Below, one piece after another: positions 44,597-54,290 of a stretch of 64,000 nucleotides of DNA; positions within the stretch are counted from its first letter, which is position 1; each line of letters starts with the position of its first letter. Made by a program: the position numbers and the translations under genes. The DNA comes from JADJPO01 sp046330955 (GTDB lineage: Bacteria; Actinomycetota; Actinomycetes; Actinomycetales; Kineosporiaceae): assembly GCA_046330955.1 (NCBI GenBank), contig JAXLRT010000005.1, positions 62,001 through 126,000 on the forward strand, given 5' to 3'. The notes beneath the pieces are model-generated. The model was not told the DNA's origin. It searched no databases and saw nothing but the letters and a program-made list of their open reading frames with translations.

Positions 44597-46509
44597 CTAA
44601 GGAAGGCAGAGTCCGTATTTAGGGCTGGTTCTGGAATGATCGCCCCTTTCTGAACAGACAACGCCTGAGGGAACCACTCGTCCGGCATCGATTCGGCTCC
44701 CTCTGAGGACTGTTGCGCGCGCAGCGATCCAGGCCCCGGAGCCGATATGAATTGGGCCGTTATCATATCCGAATGTGGTCTTTCGATAGTTGTGGCTGCC
44801 TGTGCACAGAAAGGCCCCCTGGCTCAGGCACACGTCATCCTCGATGGTGATCGGCTCGAGGTTGAGCAGCCAGGCATCCTCGCCGATCCAGCAGTCGTTG
44901 CCGATGCTTAGCTTCCACGGCCACAGCACGCGAACCCGGTGACGGATCAACACGCGCCGGCCCACCTGGGCGCCGAAGAGGCGCAGCAGGGTCGGGCGGA
45001 ACCGCGCGGGGAACCACCAGGCCATGAAGACCAGGTTCATGCTGGCGAACCACGCGATCTGCCAGAGCTTGTTGCGTCCCTTGTCGTAGCCGTCCGGGGT
45101 GAAGCGGCGAAGTTCGCGCGGCTTGCGAGGCACGGCGGCCAGTACCGAGTCCGCGAGCCGGGACATCGACCGCGCCGTCCCCAGGGTCTCGTCGGCGTAC
45201 CGCAGCGCAGCCGTCGACATGGCGGCGCGCCGGCCGACATCGACGCGCAGCTCCCGCAGCGCCGTGCAGCGCTTCGGATCGCCGGGTGGCACCACGTGTC
45301 CGGCGCCCTTCGTCCGGTGCAGTTCGGCAGCGGTGGCGCCGTCGTCGGCGACGGCCGCGAGTACGGGGCGACCGGCGGCCAGGTAGGAGGTCAACTTGCT
45401 GGGCAGGGACATGTCCCCGACGCTGGGCCGCTCGTTGATCAACAGTACGTCGGCGGCCGCCAGGGCCAGCGGGTAGGACTCGTCGTCCAGCGGGTCGAGC
45501 ACGTGCAGCGCCGCGACATCGGTTGCCTGCTGAGCGATGGCCGCACGCTGGTTGCCGTCGCCGATGACGAGGATCTGTGCGCCACTGTCCGCGTCGAACA
45601 GGCGCGCGGCTTCGACGAGGTTGCCCAGGTCTTGCTTGAGGCCGATGTTGCCGGTGTGGGCGGCGATGAAGGCATGGGGACCAGCCGAGCCGACGCCGGG
45701 CCTCGTGGCGGTCGAGAGTGCTGGGCCGGACGTGGGTCCAGTTGGGCAGCTGGTCGATGCGCTCACGAGCCACCCCGTACGCCTCGACGGCGGGGCGGAA
45801 CGCCTCGGCGACCACGGCAACCCGGGTGGCGTGACGCAGCGCGAAACCTTCGAGAGCTGCGGTCGCCCAGTGGACGAGGCCGGCCCTCGCATGCCACCTG
45901 GCCGGCGGCCTTGGCCATCAGGTCTTGCGCGATCGTGATCAACGGAATGTCGAACCGGCGGGCGATACGGGCCGCTGCCACAGCACCGCCGAGGGCGGGT
46001 GTCGCCGAGACGATCAGATCGGGGCGGTGGGGCAGGCGCCGGGCCGCCCAGAGCACGTGCAGCAGGAAGGTCCACTCGTACAACGCACGCCGAATGGCGC
46101 TCTGCCGTGACGGCACGTAGTGCCGGAGCCTGATCACCCGCGGCGTGCCGGGTTCGTGCGGCTCTTCGTGACGGAATGTGCGGTGCTCTCTGGCCACCGA
46201 CCACGAGGGGTAGTGAGGGACCCCAGTCAGCACGGTCACCTCGTCCGCGTGACGCGCCAATTCCTCGGCGACACCAGTAGTGTACGGCGCGATGCCCGTG
46301 GGTTCGGGGGAGTAGTTGATGCCGACGACCAGGATGTGTCGTCCGGTGAGGGTGGGGAAACTCGCCTTGGGCTGCGTTGTGGGCGCTGCAGCAGTGTCGC
46401 GCAGCGTGATTTCCGGTTGACGTTGCCGAAGCGCTATCTCTGCTGTGGCTTCACCATCGGTTCGAAACCACAACTCGCGGGAATCCTTGGTGATCGTCGC
46501 CCGATCCAC
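44597..46509 (-). pseudogene. WbuB-like glycosyltransferase fused to a WcaF-like acetyltransferase, frameshifted
   Basis: The start (GTG 46509, GAAGG upstream) leads into a GT4 domain: HILVVGINYSPEPTGIAPYTTGVAEEL, VTVLTGVPHYPSW, LITIAQDLMAKAAGQ. Near 45900 the frame changes (VAEAFRPAVEAYGVARERIDQLPNWTHVRPST), and near 45690 it changes again (AFIAAHTGNIGLKQDLGNLVEAARLF, YLAAGRPVLAAV), ending in a C-terminal hexapeptide domain: QIAWFASMNLVFMAWWFPARFRPTLLRLFGAQVG in pieces, GNDCWIGEDAWLLNLEPITIEDDVCLSQGAFLCTGSHNY, characteristic of WcaF. The two enzymes are separate in enterobacterial colanic-acid clusters. Here they appear joined without a stop. Composition is high-GC, unlike the cassette on its left. 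The glycosyltransferase half should be inactive unless the shifts are sequence errors. Confidence 0.82.
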
Positions 46510-46831
46510 GCTGTGCGTACCTTCTTCCCGAGGTTGTTCGACTACTCAAGGTAGATACAACCAAAGCGCACAGTTGCGATCCGGTCGGACTCGGTGACTG
46601 TCGGGTGAACGGCCGATCATGGCCTCGGGTATTCCGACGGGTCGGTGTTCCGCGTGTCGGTCTTGCGCGTCTGCACTCGTGGCGCAACGCGGTGGTGGAC
46701 GCCCGGTCTGCGGCCGGACCGGGTCTGCGGTGCAGCGCCGGGCGGCCTTCCCTCCTCGTCGATGCCACGGCCCATGGCAATGCCCCGGCCAGCGGCGCCG
46801 TGGTCTTGCACGCGCTGGCCTCGATGCCTAT
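46510..46831. other. No gene supported left of the IS701 element
   Basis: About 320 bases. Short overlapping frames exist on both strands without family resemblance. Removing the IS and one target duplication would join a plus-strand frame (46605 onward) to about 35 codons beyond 48346, so an unrecognised small gene may have been interrupted. Confidence 0.4.
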
Positions 46832-48341
46832 TACGACAGCGCCAGTTGGTTGTTGATCATGCGGTGACCTGCTGATTTGTGATGTGTCGGTGCGTGACAC
46901 GGGGCAGCCACCACCAAAAGATCATGGTTTGTGAGAACACAGGATCGGCTGGCGGTGGCTGCTGGCCTCAGCGTAGACGTCGAGGGCTGGCAAGCTGAAC
47001 TGGACGCGGTGATGGCCCGGATCGGGCCGCGGTTCGCGCGCTCGGAGCCGCGCTGGCGGGTGGCCGCGTTCGTGCGGGGACTGCTCGCGGGGTTGCCGCG
47101 GACGAACTGCTGGTCGATCGCCGAGCACGCCGGCGAGGTCGACCCCCACGGGATGCAGCGGCTGCTCGCCGAGGCGGTCTGGGACACCGACGCCGTCCGG
47201 GACGACCTGCGCGACTACGTGGTGCAGAATCTGCGTCCGAGGCGACCCGGCTTGGGTGCAGTGCTCGTGGTCGACGAGACCGGCGACGTCAAGAAGGGCA
47301 CGAAAACTGTTGGCGTGCAACGGCAATACTCGGGAACCGCGGGACGGGTGGAGAATTGCCAGGTCGCGGTCTACCTCGGCTACGCCACCACCCGCGGGTA
47401 CACCTTGATCGACCACGCGCTCTACCTGCCGCGGGCGTGGACCGCCGACCCGGACCGGATGAGCGCCGCGGGCGTGCCCGGCGACATCGAGTTCGCGACG
47501 AAGCCCGCCCTCGCCGCACAGATGATCACCCGGGCACTCGACGCCGGAGTCCAGGCAGCCTGGGTCAGCGGCGATGAGGTCTACGGCAACACCGCCACCC
47601 TGCGCCACGCCCTCGCCGCACGCCACCTGGGCTACGTGCTCGCGATCGCCAAGACCCACCCCATCACCACCGGCATCGGCACCCGACACGCCATCGACTA
47701 CGCCGTGCGGCCCGACCTGCGCTGGCACCGCCACAGCGCCGGGCCGGGCGTGCGCGGCCCCCGCACCTACGAGTGGGCCTGGATCCAGACCACCGACCCC
47801 GCCCCGACCGACACCGATGCCGACGAGCAGGCCGCGGCGACCGCGACCACCGGACACGACTGGCTACTGATCCGCCGCCACCCGGCGACCGGGGAGCTGG
47901 CCTTCTACCGCGCCCACGCCCCCGACCCCGTCACGTTGAAAACCCTTGTCACCACTGCCGGAACGAGATGGCGGATCGAGGACAGCTTCGCCGGCGCCAA
48001 GGAACTCGCCGCCCTGGACCACCACCAGGTCCGCACCTGGACCTCCTGGCACCGCTGGTCCCTGCTCGCCATGCTCGCCCACGCCGTCCTCGCCGTCCTG
48101 GCCGCCACCCAGGACCCACCCCCGGCCGGACTGATCCGCCTCACCCGCCACGAGATCCGCCGACTCCTGGTCGACCTCACCCGCAGCCTGCACCCACCCG
48201 AACACATCCTGGCCTGGTCGATCTGGCGGCGCGACCACCAAACCAGTGCCCAGGCCAGCCACCACCGCCGAACCGCAGCCGTCCTCACCGCATGATCAAC
48301 ACAGGAGTCAGATCATGATCAACACAACTGGCGCTGTCGTA
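46832..48341 (+). mobile_element. IS701-family insertion sequence, intact
   Basis: The element is 1510 bp. The left end TACGACAGCGCCAGTTG (46832-46848) is matched by the reverse complement of the right end, and similarity continues to GTTGATCATG after a two-base difference. The 4-bp duplication CTAT lies at 46828-46831 and 48342-48345; IS701-family elements make short 4-bp duplications. One intact transposase gene occupies it. The right end carries two copies of CATGATCAACACA (48291-48303 and about 48314-48326) as subterminal repeats. The element may be active. Confidence 0.9.
46931..48295 (+). CDS. IS701-family transposase
   Basis: The 454-residue protein matches actinobacterial IS701 transposases over its length: WQAELDAVMARIGPRFARSEPR at the start, GLLAGLPRTNCWSIAEHAGE, the DDE residues in VLVVDETGDVKKG, WVSGDEVYG and WRIEDSFAGAKEL, and the WTSWHRWSLLAMLAHAVLAVLA C-terminal helix. 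The GTG start at 46931 follows closely on the left end. The frame is complete, with no internal stop or shift, so this is the only apparently functional transposase in the window. Reading through from it could transcribe the region to its right on the plus strand, but the HEPN gene there is in the opposite direction. Confidence 0.94.
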   Translation: MRTQDRLAVAAGLSVDVEGWQAELDAVMARIGPRFARSEPRWRVAAFVRGLLAGLPRTNCWSIAEHAGEVDPHGMQRLLAEAVWDTDAVRDDLRDYVVQNLRPRRPGLGAVLVVDETGDVKKGTKTVGVQRQYSGTAGRVENCQVAVYLGYATTRGYTLIDHALYLPRAWTADPDRMSAAGVPGDIEFATKPALAAQMITRALDAGVQAAWVSGDEVYGNTATLRHALAARHLGYVLAIAKTHPITTGIGTRHAIDYAVRPDLRWHRHSAGPGVRGPRTYEWAWIQTTDPAPTDTDADEQAAATATTGHDWLLIRRHPATGELAFYRAHAPDPVTLKTLVTTAGTRWRIEDSFAGAKELAALDHHQVRTWTSWHRWSLLAMLAHAVLAVLAATQDPPPAGLIRLTRHEIRRLLVDLTRSLHPPEHILAWSIWRRDHQTSAQASHHRRTAAVLTA

Positions 48342-48560
48342 CTATCCGCTACCGCGCCATGACCATGTCGTCAGTCGATCGCTCGCCCGCGATGCGGTCC
48401 AGGACCGTGCGCAGCCCCGTATTGCACAAGAACACGTGTTGCGGCGGACTGGTGCGGTGAGGTTCGCCGCCAGGCCGTGAAATTCTCAGCAGTATTTCTG
48501 GGCACGGTTCCGCGCGTGATGTCGTGCTGGTTCTCTACTCTTGGTTCTCGGATGCTCGGG

Positions 48561-49382
48561 TCAAGAGCATGGCACCCGCGGAAGAGTGCGGTGCCAGAAA
48601 TTGATGCCGTCATGCCTTCCGCCGCGCTGAGTTCCGCCATCGAACCAGCGCTGCGGCAATCGGTGACCGGTGGACCATTGGCGATCATGACAAACCGCCG
48701 CAATCGTCGAGTCCAGTATCTGAAGAACCAAGGCCACGATGCCTCGCGAATGTCCATTCTGAATCGTTGTCCGCTGGGCGTCACTGTCGAGGAAGGGCAG
48801 ATTCCTGCGCCGTGCCGCCTCGGCGAGCGCCTCCGTCGCACGGTGTGCCCCAGCATTGCGGACAAGGATCGCCGAGGCGAGGTACTCATCCACGCCCCAC
48901 GTCGTCTCGGTTCCCAGCCCCAATCGCTTCCAGCTTCCAGGCCGCGTACCCCGCCACGACGTCGGCACGTCGACCACCCAACGCTCAACCAGTCTCGGGT
49001 CGTCGAGGTAGCCGAGATTGCGCAGCCGTCCACCAACATCCCGTGGATGGAAGCAGGAGTCGCCCTCGAACGTTCCAGGTGGCCAGCCCCTGTCACGGCA
49101 CGCTTCGGCGCCATTGCTCTCGAGGCGCGAGTCCATCGGGGTGACAGCGCCCACGAGGTCGGCGATGAAGCGCTCCCAGGAAGCGATGGCGGTCACGGCG
49201 ATGGCCGAATTCAGCGCAGCTCGTGGTTGCCTTCCATTGACTGGTTGCTCAGCGTGAACCGCGATGAGATCCAGCGAATCCTGGAGGTTCAGCTCGGCAT
49301 TTGTGCAGACGAGAGCGAAACTCTCTTCACGCGGAGGGAGTGTGTTTCCTCGGTTGTCCCGGGTCGCTCTCTTGCGCGCCAT
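48561..49382 (-). CDS. HEPN-domain protein (putative ribonuclease or toxin-like)
   Basis: From ATG 49382 (AGGAG with an eight-base gap) the protein has 273 residues. It is mostly helical. An N-terminal part AALNSAIAVTAIASWERFIADLVGAV resembles the first helices of RiboL-PSP/MAE-type HEPN proteins, and VRNAGAHRATEAL carries an RX4H motif (Arg 175, His 180), the active-site signature of HEPN ribonucleases. The C-terminal 70 residues are unlike the rest. HEPN RNases act in toxin-antitoxin, abortive-infection and other defence systems. No antitoxin-like gene is adjacent, so it may stand alone or be a remnant of a larger module. It lies between an intact IS701 and an ISAs1 remnant, in a mobile region. 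Confidence 0.68.
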   Translation of the reverse strand: MARKRATRDNRGNTLPPREESFALVCTNAELNLQDSLDLIAVHAEQPVNGRQPRAALNSAIAVTAIASWERFIADLVGAVTPMDSRLESNGAEACRDRGWPPGTFEGDSCFHPRDVGGRLRNLGYLDDPRLVERWVVDVPTSWRGTRPGSWKRLGLGTETTWGVDEYLASAILVRNAGAHRATEALAEAARRRNLPFLDSDAQRTTIQNGHSRGIVALVLQILDSTIAAVCHDRQWSTGHRLPQRWFDGGTQRGGRHDGINFWHRTLPRVPCS

Positions 49383-49589
49383 GTCATTCTCCTGTCGAAG
49401 GCCGTCTCTGGTTGTTCCTCGATCGAATCCTCGCCAAAGTTGAGTGATCATCGGCGCCAGGCCGGTCACGGCGATAACATGTGCGGGCAGTGCCCGACGA
49501 TGGTCGGGTAAGCGGAAACAATCCGAAACCGGCTGAGTTGATCCCGATAGCTTGGCGCTGATTGGTCTGGCAACGGCCGGGAGATTCCG

Positions 49590-49998
49590 GAGCCCTGGGC
49601 CGCGGTGACCTTCCTCGACGCTGCCCGGGTCGCCCGGATCGTGCGCCACCGAAGCGACCTGACCGGCCAACACACCACCGAGGAGATCGTGCACGTGATC
49701 ACCAGCCTGCCCGCCGACCTGGCCGACCCCGCCACTCTCGCCGCCCCTGCCCCGCGGACACTGGTCGATCAGATCCCTGCACCGCATCCACGACGTCACC
49801 TTGGGCGAAGACGCCCACCGCGCCCGAACCGGTCACCCACCAACCGTTCTCGCCGTGATCCGCAACACCATTACCGCCGCGGTCCGCCTCGCTGGTCACA
49901 CCAACATCGCTGCCGCCCGACGCCATGCCACCCTCGACACCCGCACCGCAATCGCCTGGTTCAGCCGCAGGACACAATTGGACGCACATCCGCTATGA
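49590..49998 (+). pseudogene. ISAs1-family transposase, 3' remnant with frameshift
   Basis: The first frame reads VTFLDAARVARIVRHRSDLTG, EEIVHVITSLPAD, matching the C-terminal third of ISAs1 transposases. After about 49770 the match continues in another frame: RIHDVTLGEDAHRARTG, VLAVIRNTITAAVRLAGHTNIAAARRHATLDTRTAIAWF, ending with TGA at 49996-49998. The 5' two-thirds are missing. Neither ends nor duplications of the element are seen. This is an old, dead fragment next to the HEPN gene. Confidence 0.8.
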
Positions 49999-50026
49999 CG
50001 GCGCACCGGGGGCAAGGAAGGGCGCC

Positions 50027-50553
50027 TCAGCCTCGGATCGTCAGATTGGCGACAAGCCGGCGAGTGCCCAACTCGGCGGCGACTACGCGCCCCGCAGCGT
50101 CGTACACCGTGATCACCGACCCTGATGGCGCAGCCGGAGGTCATCGGCACGGGCACCTTGATGCGCACGACCGGAGGCGACGCGGGTGAGTCGGCCGCAA
50201 CAACGTGAATGGCCTGCCCCTGCGCCGTCGCCAGCCGCAGGGCGAGGTGCGGCCCCGCGGCGGCCACGCCCACAACGTGCGCGACGTCCAGCGTTGGACC
50301 GGGTTGATGCTTGGCCGCAGGGTGGTACACGGCCGGATGCCATTTCAGCGGCGGCTGCGCTGCCTCGCCGTGCAGCACCAACAGGCCCGTGCCGGCGCCG
50401 ACGGCGAACGAGGTGATCGGACCGTGGGTCTCGGCGGCCAGGGCCAGCGGTCGCCTGGCGCGCAGGGTCATGCCGGGGATCGACCAGGTCCAGAGCTGCG
50501 GTCTGCCGTCCACGCCCACGGCGTCACCTGAGACGAGGGCACTCCTCAGCTGA
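50027..50553 (-). pseudogene. C-terminal remnant of a beta-propeller-like protein, frameshifted
   Basis: On the minus strand, from about 50553, VGVDGRPQLWTWSIPGMTLRARRPLALAAETHGPITSF, LLVLHGEAAQPPLKW, LALRLATAQGQAIHVV look like short beta strands with a W-W/GH spacing, as in WD40 or similar propellers. At about 50135 the frame changes to SVITVYDAAGRVVAAELGTRRLVANLTIRG and stops at 50027. No start or upstream part is seen, and the gene would run into the region before the next gene's GTG, so it is a 3' fragment. Identification of the fold is tentative. The ISAs1 remnant lies just downstream of its 3' end. Confidence 0.45.
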
Positions 50554-50651
50554 TGAGTGGCTCGAACGGTGTGCGCTGCACCTCGCAGCCCCGTGAGGCG
50601 TGATTCGCGGCATCTCCGCCTGCGGGCTCGAGGGACATCCCCAGGAGTAGC

Positions 50652-53600
50652 GTGACTTTGTTGCCGCGTCAGGGGCCGCGCACGAGGTGGCGGGGGCGTC
50701 GGCTGTGCATGGGGGCGAGTATGGGACGACGGGCGGCCACTTCGGTGGGTCGGGTGGCCATCACCATTGCCGTCCTCTGGCTGGCATGGACGTGGTTCAG
50801 CGGAGATGCCGTGATGGTCTCCGGCCCGTTGCCAACTTCCGGTACCTGCCCGCTCGATGTGCCGTGCACATGGTTGCGCCCCGAGATTCGCATCGCGGGC
50901 AAACTCGTCCTGCCGCATCAGGTTGCGAGCGGCATTGTCATTGCCACGGCAGTCCTGATCTTCTCGCGATGGCGGCTGCGTCAGTTGCGCCACGGCCCGA
51001 TGCGCCTCACCGACATCATCTTGTTCGACCCTGCCGGTGCCACCAGCATCACCGCCTTGATCATGGAGTGTCTGCGGGTTCGGGACGTGCGGGCGCACGG
51101 GGTGATCCCGAGTTACTCGGGCATCGACGCCCGATCCACCGACTTGCAGGGCACACCGGTCTACCCTGCGCCCGGTGGGCTGCTCACCCGATACCTGGCA
51201 GCACTGGCCCAGTCGAGTGTCGTGAATCAGGGCTTCACGGTCACGGTCACCCAGACACCTGCCCAGCGCCCGTATCAGGTCGGGCTCACGTTCAGCATCC
51301 AGCGGGTGGCCACGGGCGCCATCGAACTCGTCGAGACCTGTTGGTCCTCGGACCTCGAAGAGGGCGCCCGCAAGGTGGGCTTCCGGCTGGTCGCGTGGCG
51401 CGAGGAGTCGATGCGGCGGTGGGGTCGGCATCGTCGCCCCGGTGCCACGCCCAACGCGAGCAGCATGCGCCATCAGTACGCAGCGCTGATCGAGGGCTGG
51501 CATCGTCGCTATGACGGAGCAGTGCACTTCGCGCGCGAGGGCTTGCGGGTCGACCCCGGCAACGTGGCTCTTCGTCTGCACTTGGGGGAGACGTATGAGC
51601 GTCTCGGTCTCGGCCTGGACGCGATGATCGTCTACGCCTCGGGCCTGATCGGTCTGGACGACAGGCGCAACGGGTGGCGCAACCGAGCCTCCGAGGCGAC
51701 GGCAGAGAACCCTGCCCTGGCCGCTGTCGAGGCGAGCGCGTGGGCCGATGGCCGCAAGCGCCGTCGTCCCGAGCACCGGGACGCAGACAGTGCGACCCTG
51801 CTCTGGCGGTATGTCGCCAATCTGGGCATGGCCGAGCGCTGGGCCGACCTCTTGGTGGCCGAAACCGCTCGGGTGGACGACGTATACCGCAACCCCACCT
51901 CATCGGCCGGGAATCACCCCTGGTTCACCGAACGCCGGTTGGCGGGATGGCCGGCCATGCCCGGCTCGCAGGTCGACCTTGAATGGTCGGTCTCCGAGGC
52001 CCGCGAACGTTCGGGCCTGGTGAGAGGGTTTCTGGCCAAGCGCTACAACGCCTTGCTCGAGGACCAGTTCCCGCTGCTGAACGAGGCATGGTTCCAGGAG
52101 CGCAAGCCCCGCGAGCAGCCGTTCCCCGCCTACTCGGCTCACCAGCGGAGGGCCGATCACGTGGCGGCAAACCTGTTAGAGCGCAGCCTGCACGGTCGGG
52201 TACGTCAGGGGCGCGACCTGCCCCCGCCGACCGGCCGGCCCAATGGCACGCGGCTGACGATCATGAGGATCGACGAGCAAGTTGGTGACCTGCGTCAGGC
52301 GATCGAGGCGCTCATCAGGCTGCACTACCTCGCCTGGCATGGTCCGCGGCAGGTCGAGGCCGATGACGCCGGGGTCCGAGCGCTGTATGACGGGGGGCGT
52401 CGCTGCTTCACCGCGGCCCTCGGCTACGTCATTGCGCCGGCCACGACATCCGTTGCCGGCGTAGAGCCACCTCACACCCTGCGTGCTGACGATCGCCGCC
52501 GGCTGTTCGCGGAACACCGAGCACTGCGGGCGATGTTGTCCGACGACGTCGAGGAATGGAAACCCTGGCGGTTGAACCGTCCCCTGGTGATCGCATGTGT
52601 GACCCGCCTGATAGCCCAACTCAGCGCCGTCCATCGCTACGTCACCGAGACATACCCCCGGGTCCCCGGGGTGGTGGACACTGTTCCGAGCGATCTGCCG
52701 CGATCCCTGGACGACGCGCTGCACGCCTATTCGGAGCTGTTCGGGCGGGTGGCGGCGTCCGTCGATCTGCAACTCGTGTTGTCGGTCTGCGCCATGCGGG
52801 ACCTCGAGGATTTGTTGGCAGGAGAGGCCGAAACCCCGCCCTTGGCGGATGTGCGGAGAACCCAGTTGCTCTGGACCATGGCGCAGCATCGGTTCTGCGC
52901 CCGGCTCCTCTACCTGGAACGCGCCAACGGGTTCACCAACACGCACGAGATTGGAAATGGTGCGGCGTTCCTGAAACGCGCCGACGAGCTCATGCTCGCC
53001 ACTCATGAACGGATCGAGCACATCCTGGACGGCGGGCGTCGTCACCGCCTCACGATGTGGGTACTCGAAGTGCTGTCGAGCCTGCGTTGGCGCCGGCCCA
53101 TGCTGGGCCGGGACGACGAACCATGGAGCCAGGCGTACTACGCCGCCTGCGCTTACGCCGTCACGATTCCCGACTATCCGGGCAGCATCGACGGTGAGGC
53201 GAGTCCGATGCGAGGTGGCGGTGATCAGGAACCCAACCTCACGGTCGACAACTCGTACCACAAGTGGTGTCGGCGGTATGACGCGGTCGCGAAGATGGCG
53301 ATTCACCATCTGGACGAGGCGGTCTCGCTGCGTGCTCGATCCCCGCGCACCGGCCGATCGCGGGGTGTCGCAGACTGGATCTTGGATGAGGACCCCGACC
53401 TCGACCTGCTGCGCCGCCACCCGCGATTCCGACGGTGGGCAGCTCAGCGATTCCAGGTGACGATCTTGCCCGATTGGCGCTCGCCCGCGTTTCGGGCCAT
53501 GCGATCCCGGCGGTTCCATCAGGCCATCGAACTGCCGGATCGGGCCGCGAGCGCGGATCATGGGAATCCGCCGACAGTCTTGTTCCGCGAGGCGTGCTCC

Positions 53601-54245
53601 CTCGGGGTTCTCGGCAGCTCGGTGCCGTGGAACCGTTCCTACGTGCGGTGGGGTCTGACGCATACGCACTATCTGATCCAGGGCTTGGTCACCATCATCC
53701 CAGCGGTCATCGATCGACTGGAGGCTCTGGGACGGTCGATGGCTGCCTCGTCGTCCGGCTCATCGGATCTCGGGCCGGCCTCGGGGATGCTGGGGGACGT
53801 CGCCGACGACCTCGTCCGGCTCTGGTCGACGGTGCCGCTCTACCGGACGTTGAACACCTCACCGGAGCTCCGCCTCGAACTGGGGATTCTCTTGCGTCGG
53901 CTCGGGGGGTTGCAGCACACCCTGTGGCCACAGTTCCCGCGTGAGGCCGACGTCTTGCTGGAGGCCAGGTTCCTGGACTTCGCCAAGCTTGAGCCTCGGC
54001 TCTGCCGTCGCGCACCCCAAGGGCTCGCCGCCGCGATCTCCCTGCAGCGCATGGCTGACGGAGCCCAGCCTTTGAACGGGATTGCACACGGCACGGTCAC
54101 AGTGCTGCGCGCGAGCACTCGGCACCTGGCCGGATTGTTGGCCGATGTCGAGGCCAGCTTCGCCTCGTCGCCGTCGCGCCGCTCTCTGCGTCAGCGGTCG
54201 ACAGAGGGCGCGTTGCTGGTGGACGGTGCTGATGAGGGAGGCTGA
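50652..54245 (+). CDS. Large membrane-anchored helical protein of unknown function
   Basis: The 1197-residue protein has two N-terminal membrane helices (about 33-50 and 95-115) around a short extracytoplasmic loop with two Cys (GTCPLDVPC). A cytoplasmic alpha/beta domain (about 120-270) follows, including LTDIILFDPAGATSITALIMECLRV. A TPR-like segment comes next (about 275-330, IEGWHRRYDGAVHFAREGLRVDPGNVALRLHLGETYERLGL). The remaining 850 residues are helical, Arg/Leu-rich, with no motif I recognise. GTG 50652 has AGGAG upstream. It is followed after 45 bases by a histidine kinase gene on the same strand, so it may be a sensor or scaffold for that pathway. No stop or shift interrupts its 3.6 kb. 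Confidence 0.7.
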   Translation: MTLLPRQGPRTRWRGRRLCMGASMGRRAATSVGRVAITIAVLWLAWTWFSGDAVMVSGPLPTSGTCPLDVPCTWLRPEIRIAGKLVLPHQVASGIVIATAVLIFSRWRLRQLRHGPMRLTDIILFDPAGATSITALIMECLRVRDVRAHGVIPSYSGIDARSTDLQGTPVYPAPGGLLTRYLAALAQSSVVNQGFTVTVTQTPAQRPYQVGLTFSIQRVATGAIELVETCWSSDLEEGARKVGFRLVAWREESMRRWGRHRRPGATPNASSMRHQYAALIEGWHRRYDGAVHFAREGLRVDPGNVALRLHLGETYERLGLGLDAMIVYASGLIGLDDRRNGWRNRASEATAENPALAAVEASAWADGRKRRRPEHRDADSATLLWRYVANLGMAERWADLLVAETARVDDVYRNPTSSAGNHPWFTERRLAGWPAMPGSQVDLEWSVSEARERSGLVRGFLAKRYNALLEDQFPLLNEAWFQERKPREQPFPAYSAHQRRADHVAANLLERSLHGRVRQGRDLPPPTGRPNGTRLTIMRIDEQVGDLRQAIEALIRLHYLAWHGPRQVEADDAGVRALYDGGRRCFTAALGYVIAPATTSVAGVEPPHTLRADDRRRLFAEHRALRAMLSDDVEEWKPWRLNRPLVIACVTRLIAQLSAVHRYVTETYPRVPGVVDTVPSDLPRSLDDALHAYSELFGRVAASVDLQLVLSVCAMRDLEDLLAGEAETPPLADVRRTQLLWTMAQHRFCARLLYLERANGFTNTHEIGNGAAFLKRADELMLATHERIEHILDGGRRHRLTMWVLEVLSSLRWRRPMLGRDDEPWSQAYYAACAYAVTIPDYPGSIDGEASPMRGGGDQEPNLTVDNSYHKWCRRYDAVAKMAIHHLDEAVSLRARSPRTGRSRGVADWILDEDPDLDLLRRHPRFRRWAAQRFQVTILPDWRSPAFRAMRSRRFHQAIELPDRAASADHGNPPTVLFREACSLGVLGSSVPWNRSYVRWGLTHTHYLIQGLVTIIPAVIDRLEALGRSMAASSSGSSDLGPASGMLGDVADDLVRLWSTVPLYRTLNTSPELRLELGILLRRLGGLQHTLWPQFPREADVLLEARFLDFAKLEPRLCRRAPQGLAAAISLQRMADGAQPLNGIAHGTVTVLRASTRHLAGLLADVEASFASSPSRRSLRQRSTEGALLVDGADEGG

Positions 54246-54290
54246 CGGTCGGCGGCAGTCGTCGACGCTTGTTCCCCGCCCGGCAGGGTC

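Noticed and set aside
46605..48480. Small plus-strand gene interrupted by IS701
   Set aside because: Joining the flanks gives an open frame of about 115 codons, but it resembles nothing and has no ribosome site. Kept only as a note on the gap.
50554..51776. Long minus-strand frame over the start of the 1197-residue gene
   Set aside because: Low-complexity, Arg/Pro-rich shadow of a plus-strand gene with a good ribosome site. Only the part below 50553 looks like real coding sequence.
52176..53669. Minus-strand frame of 497 codons
   Set aside because: Shadow of the 1197-residue gene; no family resemblance and no ribosome site.
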